From contig JANCRA010000010.1 of NCBI GenBank assembly GCA_024362935.1, forward strand, positions 13,198,501 through 13,262,500: a stretch of 64,000 nt of DNA. Reading direction: 5' to 3'. This DNA is from Setophaga petechia. Its lineage: Eukaryota; Chordata; Aves; Passeriformes; Parulidae. Position 1 is the stretch's first letter; every line of letters starts with the position of its first letter. Positions 1-12,500 of the stretch are shown one piece after another. Both the position numbers and the translations under genes were made by a program. Below the pieces are notes generated by a model that was given only the letters and a program-made list of their open reading frames with translations, was not told the DNA's origin and made no database searches.

Positions 1-1540
1 GTGGCCACATTGAAAGGGCCTGTTGGTGGTCTCTTCTTCAGCAAAAATGCTGCTTCTTCTTTATATTTTATTCATGCCACCAAGAGAATGATGGGTCTTT
101 TAGCAGCTGGCCTGCATCTACCTTCCTTCCACACTATGGGTGAGCAATTTAGGTGAAACAAGCTCCAACACAAAGTACAGATAAGAGAAAACTCAGAATA
201 CTGCTATAGACCTTTGGATACAGAGAGAAAATGGGAAACAGGCACTGCAGCTCTACAAGAATAAGACACAACCTTAGAGCTCAGTCAGCCCAAAGGATGG
301 CCAAGAGCAGAGGTGTGAGCATGTGCATGGGGCTGCATAGCACATCAGCATCCCTAAATCCCTTACTATATTACATGCCACAAGAGCTCAGGCCTTTGCA
401 GTAGTAGGGACTGAAGACTTGTTCCACTTGATCTAAAAGGATGCAGTGCTTGAGCCCAAACAGAAGACCCTTCCAGTAGCAGGGATGTGGCCATGCCATA
501 GACATGAGAAAAAGACAGAGAAAGAGGCAATGCTGCACCAGTAGGACAGGTCTTAGTCAGCATCCAACTCCACTCCTGCCTGTGGGAAGAAAAACCTCTG
601 CATCTTCCCCTTAAAGGATTCATCTTGGCACTGGTCTCTGCAGAGGCAATGCTGCCAATACAGATGGAAAAATAAGCAAGTGGGTCATCAGTCTTACCCG
701 TTGTCACAGTTTCTTTTCAATGAGTAGCAGTGTAACAATGCATTAACAATAAATGAAATGCCATGTTAACACTAATTTGCATAGTACTGAGCCACATTGC
801 TCTGCTGCCTCTATTCTCTCTCCTAACTCTCCTGACCTGCATATGAAACAAGATGAAATTTAATTGCTGGGGCATTCAGTAGAATCACTGAATTCCTGCT
901 TAATGAGCCTTCATTTGTACTCTGTTGCATCAGACACCTTCTCTCCAAGGTGCTGTATTAACTAGCTCAGATATAAAATATTTTCCAAGGCACATTTTCA
1001 TATGTGTTTCAACAAAGAAATAGCAGGAAAAGCGCTGACTGCAAAAGACAATATTAGTATCAGCAGCATGATAAGCCCAGTGAAATCCCAAGAGCACCAA
1101 GACATATTCCTCCACCAAAAAAAGCTTTAATGGCTTTTATATATGCTCTAGCAGGCTACTATGCAGCATCTATGCTGTGCAACTCTTCTAGAAGAGACAA
1201 GGCAAAGCTAGGTGAGACCTGGCCAAGGTCTATATGGGAGACAGCCAAGAACTAGAAGCAATATCAATAATTTTGGTGACTCAGAAAAAGCACAGCCCAC
1301 GTTGCACCCAGGAGTCAGAGCTCTGGATGGTTTTGCATTCAGATATCTCAGTGAGCTCACCTCATTGAGAAGTCCTTGGCTGAGGAGATGCCTGCCCCAT
1401 GTGAGGCACCTCAGGCTGCATGGCCAGGCAGTCCCCTGAAAGGTCAGCCTTCCTCCTCGGCTTTTGCTCAGCCACAGCACAGCCACTACCAGCAGCACAT
1501 GGCTGTGCTTCAGAGTCACATGTAGGGACCAAAGCCACCA
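1..1540. other. Non-coding tract, no gene recognised
   Basis: Moderately AT-rich sequence with no recognisable exon. The largest open frame is a 113-codon minus-strand frame at 366-707; its translation matches no family I know, and no convincing splice signals or polyadenylation context surround it. Short frames occur on both strands from 1200 to 1520 as GC content rises towards the minisatellite block. I read this as intron or intergenic DNA. Confidence 0.6.
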
Positions 1541-1663
1541 AAGCAGGTGACATTACCTCGTGGTAGCAGGGGCCACAAGGCATGCAGAAGGGGTGCCCAG
1601 CTGAGCAGGCACACAGCGCTGGACAATGCTGCGGGCCGCTGTCGGCTGCAGCCCCCAGCTGTC

Positions 1664-1772
1664 CCCACGGCTGGCAGTAGTGGTGCCCACAGCGGGCAGC
1701 AGCACAGCCCACGGCGGGCCAGCAGTGCTCACGGCGGGCAGCAGCACAGCCTACGCCAGGCAGCAGCAGTGC
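1664..1772. repeat. 22-bp minisatellite, about five units
   Basis: Five imperfect tandem units of 20-22 bp are visible at 1664-1685, 1686-1707, 1708-1729, 1730-1750 and 1751-1772. Each unit follows the pattern CCCACGGCGGGCAGCAGCAC with substitutions. The block is GC- and CpG-rich and sits in a GC-rich patch spanning roughly 1541-1960. Open frames pass through it on both strands (for example 1547-2065 plus and 1362-1904 minus), but their composition is just that of the repeat, so I do not treat them as genes. It lies about 190 bp before a second, unrelated minisatellite. Confidence 0.8.
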
Positions 1773-1960
1773 CACACTCTGCAGTGGCAGCAGGAGCGCG
1801 GGGGGACCGATCACAGAAAGCAGACAGCCATGACCCCAAAGGCACTGCCACACCACAGGGAGCAGCTCCCCAGCATGGGGTGGAACCAGGTCAGGCTGCC
1901 CCACTGCCTCAGGAGGGCTCCCGGCTCTCCCCAGCTGCTCCAGGGAATGCGGCGCTCAGA

Positions 1961-2612
1961 GGCACTGGAGCTCACTCAGGGGCACTGGAGCTCGCTCAGG
2001 GGCGCTGGAACTCACTCAGAGATGCTGGCACTCACTCGGAGGTGATGGAGCTCACTTGGAGGTGATGGAGCTCGCTCAGGAGTGCTGGAGCTCGCTCAGA
2101 GATGATGGAGCTTGCTCAGGGGCACTGGAGTTCACTCAGAGGTGATGGAGCTCGCTCAGGGGCACTGGAGTTCACTCAGAGGTGATGGAGCTTGCTCAGG
2201 GACGCTGGAGCTCACTCAGATGATGGAGCTCACTCAGAGGTGATGGAGCTCGCTCAGGGGCACTGGAGTTCACTCAGAGGTGATGGAGCTCGCTCAGGGA
2301 CGCTGGAGCTCACTCAGAGATGATGGAGCTCACTCAGAGGTGATGGAGCTCGCTCAGGGGCGCTGGAGTTCACTCAGAGGTGATGGAGCTCGCTCAGGAG
2401 CGCTGGAGCTCGTTTGGGGATGCTGGAGCTCACTGAGAGGTGATGGCACTCGCTCAGGGGCGCTGGAGTTCGCTCAGAGATGATGGAGCTCGCTCAGGGG
2501 CGCTGGAGTTCGCTCAGAGATGATGGAGCTCGCTCGGGGCGCTGGAGCTGGCTCAGAAATGCTGGAACTTGCTCAGAGATGCTGGAGCTCGCTCGGGTGA
2601 TGGAGCTCGCAG
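1961..2612. repeat. 20-bp minisatellite, about 32 units, with 40-bp higher-order structure
   Basis: Reading from 1961, the sequence divides into about 32 consecutive units of exactly 20 bp up to 2597. Only two units differ in length: 18 bp at 2221-2238 and 19 bp at 2539-2557. A partial unit follows to about 2612. The consensus is GGYGCTGGAGCTCRCTCAGR. Many units fall into two classes, one starting GRTGATGG and the other GRCRCTGG. These alternate through much of 2101-2520, giving a 40-bp higher-order repeat. Because 20 is not a multiple of three, the translated pattern repeats every 60 bp (20 residues). The open frames at 2280-2483 and 2480-2782 are therefore repeat artefacts and not genes. 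Most units keep the GAGCTC palindrome. Confidence 0.95.
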
Positions 2613-5600
2613 CCACCCTCAGAGCGGGCTGGCGCAGCCGCGTGTGCCGGGCGAGGTTTCCCCAGCTGCCGCTCCAGCTTGTCAAGTTTTACCTCCCAAG
2701 CTGGGGCAAGGCAGAGCCACACACAGCTCCGGGTAAGCCCCAAGTGCTGAGATCGGTGATTTATGAAGTATTTTGGCTTTAGAACGTATGGAGCTCCCTG
2801 AGGGACTGCAAATTGCTTGTTAGTGCAGGTTTGCAGGATGGGAGCAGCCTCCCTGCTCCCTCCCAGTCTCCCTGGGAGCAGTTCCAGCACGCTCCCAGCA
2901 GCCTGTAAGGGTTTATCCTTTCACTCGTGTGTTCTGCCTATAAAACACTGCTTAGGCTCATCCCCAGTGTGGGTCCAGACAACACCAGTGGATCCATGAC
3001 AGCTACAGAGGGCCAAGAGACCAACCACAAAGTCAGCTTCCCATTTACGTTGTAAGGGGAGAGAGTGGGGATCAGGGTATGGTGTGAGGCACTACTAATT
3101 ATCCCAGGGTAGCTAATTATAAAGGACGCAAATTGGCAGAAATAAAGCCACATGGTCAATAATAGTATTTTTTAAAAGCTGGAAATTTTAGCCCATTATC
3201 TTTCCAGCTGAAAAGCTTTAATTGAAAATGGCTAATCTTCCAGTGGGTTCAGGAAGGGTTTACAAGCTAATTGCTCTCTTTTCTTTAGGATTAACACTTT
3301 GTTCTGTGAATAGGGGTGGAGGGCAGCAGATGTGCAGCCTTTACTCTCTTTAATCCAAATACCCCACTGCCACAGATGCTCCCAATGCTGTGTGGTGGCA
3401 TAATGGAACCTCTTTCGTGCACATAAAGTGCTTGTTCTGAAACGAAATTACAGCTATCTATTAGGAAGGGAACAATAAATTTCCTCCACCACACATCCCC
3501 ATCACGAAAGACACAGCATTGGGCTGTAAAAATCCCTGATGGAAGTAAATCTTGCAGGAGAGAGAGCAGCTAACAGATGAATTTACCATGTTCCTTTTGT
3601 AACTGGTAGTCAGTGTCATCTGGACACGGGCAGAAAAGTCATTATGCCACAAAAGTCAGAACATGATCCCACAAACCTCAAGGTGGCTGGGACCTGGCTG
3701 CTAAGCTCTAGGCTGGGAGAAGATTTAAAGGAGCCAGTTGGGAGAACAACTTTCTTCCATTTAAAAAGAGAGAAATTAATTCTGCTAACCACAGCTACGA
3801 CCTATTGCTCTTCGAGACTGCCCATAAAGCTAGCTGGGAATCTTGACTGCCTGGACTAGATGGGATTTGTATTACATGAGAAAAAGGGGGTGGCTTGATC
3901 CTGTGAACTCTCTGGGAGAGATGAACTTAAAGGAGAGGAGAATCCCTAATAGCAAAGGCAGAGTGAAGCCTATTTCTCAGAAAGAGAGGAGGGGGAGAAA
4001 AGGTACATTCAAAGACATCTTAAATGAACAAAATGAGGTCGCGGCCATTCAACTCTTGCTGCTGCAGGGCAAGGAAGACCAAGTCCTTCTTCACCTGAAA
4101 TCTGCACTCCTGCTGCTCAGAAAACCAGTGTCTGGCACCTCCTTGCAGGATCCTGATTACCAGTCCCAAAGGGTAACACCTGTTAGCAAAGCAACTTTTC
4201 CTACTCCCATGATCAGACCGGGGAAGGCCACACCAGGAGTAACAGTGTGCCAGCCCACCCTGCCCAGACTGGAGATCACAAAAGCAGCAGAGCACTTGGG
4301 CCCAAAGGGTAGGGGGAGAGGGAGGAAGTATTTAGTGCTTGAATCAACAAGTCAAGCTAATGTTTTGTGTCATAATGTCTGAGCAGTGCTGTTCAGGAAG
4401 GACCCAGGGAAGGGATCCAGCCCCACCTGTATGAGCTGTCTAACAGCATCTCCAGGGCTTCCCCTAGAATGGCCAAGGAGAAGGATGTGTTTGCCTAGAG
4501 AACAGGTCATCTCAAGTCCCTTGAATCAATTTCCTAACTTGAGCAATCTGTAAACTAGAGAGAAGATTAATCTCCTTTGACAGAACAGTAAATACAGTTT
4601 AGTAACTGCTTCCCCTATTCCTCCTCTCCCTAAAACCTAGAATTTTCTGCTGAATCACTATCAAAAAGAACATACTCAAACCCAGGAAGGAAGCAGTGCA
4701 AACACTACCCATACAAGAGTGTCTCAGTCAAACCCATGGAAGCAGAAGACACAAGAGTCTAGGGAATGGGTACCATACTCAGAAATTTCAAAAGCTCAGC
4801 TAGTTTTTAAAAGCTGAATTTGTGTGAAGTACAGCTCAATATTGCCTTTTCAAAGCCTTCCTGGAACAGTCACGATGTTGCTATCCTAATTCAAGTCTTT
4901 CATTAGCTGGTGAATTGGAATATTTAGTGTTCAAATGAAGATGAATTGTTGCCAGTCACAGCATCATCCTGCATTCAGCAGTGATCTTAATCTTGCAAAG
5001 TATTTCCTCAACTAAGGGAGAAAATCCTCAGAGCAAGCAGATGACAGACACTCATATCATGAGCATATGACCATATTAAAATCTAGATGGATGCTAAGAT
5101 ACTAGAGGCATGGGTTAGAAGGAGATATTTTCAAAACTCTCTTAACCCAGTGACCCAGTTTATGGGAAAGATGCTTTATCATTTGTACCTTTAGATTACA
5201 CATGAGAAGAGGTAGCAAGTGCACACTCTCTGCTACTACAGCAGCTGTTCACACGCTGAAATGTGGTAGTTACTTGTGCAAGAAGGCATTAAAAGTTAGA
5301 GATTTGTTTATTATTGCTTTCCTGGGTGTTGTTTCTGGTACTCAAAGGCACAAAAATCCTGCAGAAGCTGACTCTCTGGAGCTACACCTCCTACTCCAAG
5401 AGTGCATTTCTGTGCAAGAGCCACTGGGAACAATACTGAAAACCTTATTACTCCACAAAGATGAACACACAGAATCCAAGCCAGAATCAACACTGGATAA
5501 ATTATGGCCAAGAAAACCAAGTTTTAAAGCTGTATATTTGGCAAAAAAAATGCTTTGACCGTCTTCTTCTTTTCAAGGAAAACAAAAAAGCACAGAGAAA

Positions 5601-6500
5601 ATGATTTTCTGAAACCTGTAAGAAGGACTGTGAAGACCTAGTTTTGTAGTTTTGTGATCACCCACCTTCACATTAGCTGACATCCCTGACATGCAGTTAC
5701 AGACCTACTGCAGAACTGAACTAGCATTACAGAAGAGCTTCCTAGAAAAAGCTTTTTGTAATAGAAATAATCTGTCCAATTATTTACAGAAAGATCACTT
5801 AAGAATATTTATTCTCAAAAATATACTGTACTATAAATCCCATTTACTCAACTATTAATTCATTTCTGAGAAGTAGCACAAGGCTTAGTAGGATGTGGAG
5901 ATTTGAGTGAAAATTATGGGATTGCTTTCTTTATAGCTGAGAATTGATGCACGTATGTCAGGGGACAGACAATAGGATCAAACAGGTCTTGGTCAAAACA
6001 ATCAGACAGCAGTGAAGCCTACATAGACTCTGAACCAACAAGCAACACCTGAGGGGCAGGTCACAATGGGGACATTAAAGCTTCCTTGCAAGATTTCAGG
6101 TGCACCCCTGCAGTAACCACACACTCCTGGAGACCAATGCATGTAGGTGGTGACCAGGCATGGCTGACTAACAATTACTTACATTTTATGTGGTGTTCCA
6201 AAGTAATTAAAAACTGGACTCCTTTAGAAATAGCATTGCCTCAAGCCCATCAGGATGTTTTTTAGGCAGTAGTCGCACCATTACAAAGGGTATTTGTGAT
6301 CTGAATTGCAGCTACATTAAATACATTATTAAATATACAAAGCATCATGCAGCTGTAGTTATCCCCAGAATGACTCACTCCTGGTGTACAGTGATTTAGC
6401 CAGAGGAGAAGGGTATTGGAGGAGGAAGGTGCAAATGTTCTTCACAGGTCATTACTGTAGCTACCACATCAATCCTCTCTCCAAGCCACTCTCTTCTTTC
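2613..6500. other. Non-coding tract with one candidate regulatory patch
   Basis: No exon was recognised. The longest frame is 3843-4382 plus (179 codons). It is rich in K, R, L and P, matches no family I know, and has no supporting context. A second plus frame (5202-5558, 118 codons) is equally anonymous. A homeodomain-motif patch near 3095-3120 is listed separately. The remainder is AT-leaning unique sequence without obvious transposon structure. Confidence 0.55.
3095..3120. promoter_or_regulatory. Paired homeodomain-type motifs (candidate regulatory site)
   Basis: The octamer CTAATTAT occurs twice, at 3095-3102 and 3113-3120, in the same orientation with starts 18 bp apart. Further AT-rich homeobox-like words follow to about 3235 (TTTAATTGAAAATGGCTAAT). 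TAATTA cores are the standard target of many homeodomain proteins. That this patch is an enhancer is inference from motif density only; no conservation data are available here. Confidence 0.2.
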
Positions 6501-6506
6501 CCTTCT

Positions 6507-6545
6507 TCATGGAATCACTTGGGTTGGAAGGAACCTCTCTGGAAG
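6507..6545 (-). mobile_element. CR1-type LINE 3'-end fragment
   Basis: The plus strand reads ATGGAATCACTTGGGTTGG followed by AAGGAACCTCT. This is the reverse complement of the conserved avian CR1 3' end (AGGTCCCTTCCAACCC...ATTCTATGAT). Similarity fades after about 6545, so only a short 5'-truncated tail is present. CR1 copies are usually heavily 5'-truncated, which fits. Confidence is moderate because the match is short and diverged. Confidence 0.6.
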
Positions 6546-9500
6546 CACTGCCATGAAAGAACTCCACAAATAAAAACTCTCCCCTTACTTGGGAACCTTC
6601 TGACAACGTAAATGTTTACCCTGGGACCACATGGGTGAGGGAAGGTGGGTGTGCCTGCTGTCCCCTGTGAAAAGGGACATTGGCAGAGCCACTCCAGCAG
6701 CATCCACACCTGCTGATCCTGCCCAGGGCTGGGAGCCGTGGCCTCGTGGCCGGGATTCTCCTCTTTCTCCTCTCTGCAGACAGCAGCCCAAGTGCACCAG
6801 CCTCCCTCCCTCTAAGAAGGAATTTGGCAGGATTTGACGGTCGAGCATAATTCCAGATGAAACACGCCAGATTGAAGGATTTCTGCATAATTAGGGATAT
6901 AATACTGGATTTAAGAATCTCCCAAATACCCGCAGTTAACAGAGGGCAGCATGCTCAGCGGAAACCCATCTCCTGTCACCAGGGAATAAAGCTGGCACTA
7001 AGTGGATGCAGATCTTTGCTTTCTTTAATACCTCAGCAGCCAAAAAAACTCCTTTCCAGAATGGGCCTAAGTCCACAGGAGATCTCCTGGACTGGATGCC
7101 CCCAGCTTAGAGGCATCCATTGTTCCCAAAACAGCAAAGTGTCTGTGCTGGCACCCAGGCTTTGGGAAAGTTTCTATAGCAACAGGACACAAAGAAAATT
7201 TAGGTGTTTACATGGCGCAGCTGATTTACACCATCACAGCTGTGTTTAAGTCATTGAGGCCGAGGAAAAAGCCTGAAAAAGTAAGATGCAATTCCCCAAC
7301 AGAGGAATTTTTCCCTTTGTTTCATCCCCCTGACAGCTTTTAAGTCTCCGATTTTGTGTTGATGGGTCACTTTTCTGTTACCTCTTCCAAGGCCCATCCC
7401 TGGGCAGATGCTTTCTTTATACTCCAGCTGTTGAAAGGGCATAGAATCCCAAATTTTCCAGCTTTCAGAAAGACCTAGTCCAGACAGTACTGCAAGATAC
7501 ACTCTTCTCAAAACAGCAGGTGCAAATATATTGGTTGGTTACTGGGCAGTGTCATTTCATTTGGAGAAGAACAGGACAGCTATACATGCACATTTTCTAA
7601 GTACACATCCAGATTTTCTGCAAAGCTGCCGGGCAGCAGTGGACAGCACCATCATCAGCTGTGGTCCAGTGTGGTACATGGGGAGCTGCAGGGTGGGCAA
7701 ACCTCTGCACTGAGACCAGGAACACACTGCACTGAACAGCAGCTCTGTGCCATGAGGTCACAGATTTAAGGCTGGTGGGGACCTTCCTGTGTGTTTTTTG
7801 CCAGCCCACAGACACGTCCCTGCAATGAGCTCATCCTCACACCACTGCAGAGGACACAGCTGCCATGCCTAGCAGAAACCCCAGGACAGAAGTGTCACCT
7901 CAACAGGCTGATCTCAGTGCTCAGAATAAATGCAAAACTTTCCTGTCACTCCAGCCCCACACTGCAGCAGCCACTCCTCAGCATGTTATTGCTCCCTCTG
8001 CCCATGGACTGGCAGCCTCTGCTTTTGCAGAGGGATGAGTGCACAGGAGTGTGCTGCCCTCACACAACACACGACCACTATGGAAACCCTGTCTGGGGTG
8101 AAATCTGAGGCTCTGCTGTCACTGATGTTCACAGCCCTGCAGGCTTCTGCCCCAGCACATTGTCTGTCCTCTGTCCCCAGGCCGTGGGGTGACAGAGCAG
8201 ATTTATGTGATGCTCATCTGTGTCACAGGATGGAGAAAATGGCAGCTGCAAAGTTCAGTGTGCCATTAGGAGAGCTACGGCTTTTCCCAAGACAATTATT
8301 GCTGCCCAGCTGCTGTCACAGCTTCTCTCCCTATGCATTTACCTTCCTTGGACTTCTGCAAGTTCGGAGTTTCACTTCAGTTTTGAACTAGCAAAAGTTT
8401 CAAAGCAATAGAGAGTGACCATTCAGTGTTTTCTCTCACCTTTCCTACAGGTGAAAAACTCCTGAAGGACAGTGCCACAAAGCCTTCCTCCCACTGCAAC
8501 CTCACACCCTCTCCCGGAAAACACTTGCTGGAAGGCAGTTAGACTTTAAAAAAAAATTAAATAATGAAAAGGACAGGCAAGGAAGGGGAAGCATGGGGAT
8601 TGAGCAGACAGCAGATTAATAGCCTGGCATTTATGGCAGTTTAATAGTAGAGCTGTCACAATAGGAGAGATTTACTAATTGCAGAGTCATTTGCCATGGA
8701 TTCCCATCAAGCTGCCATTTAAATTGCTGTGCAGTTTTTAAGATGGTTTTTGAAACTGAGGAAGGGGGGAGAAGAGACAACATCCACAGTCTTTGTGAAG
8801 CTAAATTTAGGAAAGTATGGTGTTTTCACAGAGATGACCAAGTCAATAAGGAAGCGAGGAAGGAGCCAGCAGTGCTGTGAGCCCCAAGGAGCTGGGGAGG
8901 AAGGGGGCAGGTATTTGTGTCTGAGCCCTGCCATGCAATAAGCAGGTCTGACATCTGGGGACAAGGCTCTGACCTCAAACTAAGCCCTGGAGAGTTTTAC
9001 ATAGGTTTAACCAGTGACCTACTAATACCTCCAACATCTCCCCAGGCATTGAGCTACAGCTCCAACATGTCTTTTTTCAGAATTAGTCAGCACTGGCTTT
9101 AGGGACAAAAGAAGAGTAGTAATCTCTTTGGTCTGTCAGCAGGGAGGATCGAGTTGGTCCTTCTTCTACTGACTTCAAAGTGAGCAGTAAGCTCCTAATT
9201 CATACGTGCTCATCACACAGAGCCTCAACCTGAGGCATGCACAGCTATTTTTGTCAGGGCAACCTGGTGACAGCATGCTGCAGTGCTCCACATGCCACCT
9301 CCACAACTTGGCTCTTCTCCATCGGGTCCCTGAGGCCACCAGTGCCAGGCCAGGGAGTGATTCACAGAGCTGTGAGTCCCACTAGACTCACAACACCAGG
9401 TTTGTAGGAAAATTAAACATGTTGAGAATTTTTTCCAACTAAATCCTCAACAACAGTTGTTACCTGGTGAAAATACCTCATTCCAGTCAAACCTGATGTT

Positions 9501-12500
9501 CCTCAGCCTTCAGCAGGAAGTTTCCAGCACAGCCTGGACACCAACCCAAGTGCAAGCGAGAGACCTGGTGAATGGATGATGAATGGAAGATGGTTCTCAA
9601 TCAGGAAATAGAGCCTGGAGCTTTATATACTAGAAGGGCACCCTTACCTTTTGGGAAAGAAAAAAGGTTCTCAGCACCATGAGGAGCAGTTCTGCATCCA
9701 GCAGTCCTTTGCCCCACACCCCCAGCCTCCAAAGCATCACTCCCTGGCCTCATTTCCCCCAGAATAAAATAGGGCAGCTGCCCTTTGCACCTTAGTCCTT
9801 TCACCTGCAGAGGCACAGGACACTACCACCACCATCACCAGGAAGCCAAGAGAACTTCAGGCCACTCAGGTGGGCTCCACTTGGTGCCACAGGAGAAGTG
9901 GGGGAGAAGCTTTCTGGGGGCCCAGGGCAGTGATGCCATCCCAACTCAACCAGCAGCACAAGGGAGGCTGTGCCTTCTCTGTCATATGTGTTCTCATAGT
10001 TCAGCTGAGAGGCTACAAAAAAGGCTGGTTTATTCCTCTTTTCCTTTAGGGAAATAGAGCACTCTTAGAAGTTCAGCCAGGACTTTGCAGATCATCAACA
10101 ATTAGCAGCCTACAAGGGTGCATGGTTGAGGCTTTTGTGGCATTTCAATTCTGCTGTCCTTTAATAACCACCCATGACTCAGGCTTTCCTTGCACATGCT
10201 GTAGCCCAGCACTCCTGACCTTTTTCATCCATTTGGGTCCACTGGTACAGAAGATAAAAATGTGTTAAACAAGACTGCTTTGCCATTGCACCTGCAACTA
10301 ATCTGACACCCCAAGAGCATGATTTGATCAGGTATTGCATTTTGTCCTGGTCTCCAGACTGTTGTTCAAATGCCTTTGCAAAAAGGATGCTGTATTAAGG
10401 CAACATAGAACTCTTCCTATACTTTCTCTGAGGACAGAACAAGGGAGCACCAGCCCCTATCCAGCCCCAGCATCCAACACTTGCTGCAGCTGTTTCTAAA
10501 TGGTTTTGGCCTACCAGGAACACATTTAGACACAGATGAGAAGTGTTACAAGGAGTTTTCTTCTCAGAGGCACAATCAATTCCCATTTTACATTTAGCAG
10601 AGATAAGATGGCTGAAGCATAATTGATTTTATTTTATGAGATGCTATACAATGAGCATCCTTAAACAGAATTCAGTTTTAATGAACATACAGTACAAGAT
10701 GAGTCTTCACTGAGGTAAATGTCATTGCCTAGGGACAAGTTCAGATCTAAGTAACATCAGATTCATTACTCTGCATCTTAGATGAGGCTCTTCAGTCATG
10801 TTAAGTCAAACGTACCAACATCTACGTTCCACATGCATTCCCTTCAAGATGAGGACAATGTTTACCACCAGCTCCCTTGCTAATTCAGTGTCTCCCACTG
10901 TGCCTGTTTGACTTTGAAAGTTCTTTTCCTTCTGTGTCTTCCTGTCAATCTGTGGTACTTGGGAAATCTCTCCTCAGGCTTTGCAGTGACATTTGGATCA
11001 ATGGGAGAAGTCAGGGCAACTTCTGTTTGTTTCTGCACAGCATCCTGAAGAGCCAGCCCAGTGTCCAGGTTTTGGGATCCTTCTCACACTGCTCCAGTTC
11101 GGAGGCCACAGCTGCCAGCCCCACCACTGGTGCCTCCTATATCACCATAGACACACACCTGCTCTAGAGGGGAGCTTTTCTTGTTCAGACAGGTACACCC
11201 CATCACCCTTGGCCCCAGGATTTGGCTCTGCTCCAGGAGCTATGGGGACACATCCTCCCACCCTCACTAGTCCAGCCCACCCCAAGCACTCTTTGCCTGC
11301 CCCCAGACATCACCTCTCTATGGACTACATGCCCAAGGAGTTAAGTCACCCAACCAGCAAGCTGGAGAGCAAACACAATCACTGAAAGAAGCTTTTCTTT
11401 TCCCCCCTGTGAAATTGGTGGGCTCAGGTAGGGACAAAAGAGGATTAAAGAAGTGTTTGAACAAAATAAGTGAGTGGTGGAGATGCAAATTTGGGAAGTC
11501 CCATTGGAAGCAACTTCTAGGACTGATGAGGCAAAAATTAAGAGGAAAAGAAGAAAAATATAGAAAATTACAAAGTGAAATCACACACAAAAACTAAGAG
11601 GGTTTTGCAGTGTACTTTTTCTTTAATGTTAGTTTTAGTTTTCTGCCCCTATTCCCTCCCCAGCCCTTCTTCCAAGCCTGAGCTTCAAGCTTACTTTCCT
11701 TGTGCATGGAGCAGGGGAGTGAGGGAAGCAAAAAGAGGAGGCTGCTCTGGAGTCTGTGGAGCCTCAGATGCTTCAGCAACACTCTACCGAGCTCAGCCAT
11801 CACATATTAATACAAGCTGTGTCTGATCAGAAACTGAGTAATTAGAACAGCCTGGAAGGTTAATGGCATGCACCACCTACCATCACCTCATTTAGAGGAG
11901 AATCTGTAATCCAGACACCAGTATTGCACCTGCTTAGTGCAGACTCACAGAGGGAGAGATGGCAGAGCTGACTCTGAACCCTGACAAAGCTGCACATGGG
12001 AGCTGCTCCCCAGTCACAGAAGAGATTGCCAGCATGGCTTGGGTGATGGCATGGCTCTGCCTTCAGTTTTACAACTCCAATTTTTCTTTCCAGGAAAGAA
12101 TTAGAGGAGAGGGCCAAAAATGTCACACTGTTCCCATACCCCAGGAGAAATTCCAGAGAATGTAGAGTTGACCATTCATCATAACTTTACTGCTGGACTT
12201 TATGTCATCAATCAAACTCAGAAAACTCAAGTGAAGATTCTGTGGAGTCTTGCCTAAAAATTGCACAGGTTGCACTTGTATCGATTGCCGCACTTCAAAC
12301 TGTTCAGTAGAGTTGTGCCATGGATTTCTATTTTGACACAAACCAGCCTAAATAACACCCATTAATGATTTCCTCTTGATAACTCCTTATCCAGAACATC
12401 AAGCACAGCACAAAGCAAAATCCCTCCCCAGTGCAGCAAGTACCTGTGCAGTAAGTACATTACAGTTCAGCTACATTTCAGAAGGATAACACTGCTTCCA

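Noticed and set aside
1362..2065. Overlapping open frames of 139-180 codons on both strands
   Set aside because: They run through GC-rich minisatellite sequence whose low stop-codon content explains them.
2280..2782. Open frames with repeated MELAQGRWSSLR-type peptide
   Set aside because: The peptide repeat is a translation of the 20-bp minisatellite, not a protein repeat.
3843..4382. 179-codon plus-strand open frame
   Set aside because: One of the two longest frames, but its translation matches no known family, it overlaps an opposite frame, and there is no promoter, splice or poly(A) context.
7438..7800. Two CR1-like stretches
   Set aside because: Too diverged to separate from chance by eye; mentioned only as possible traces.
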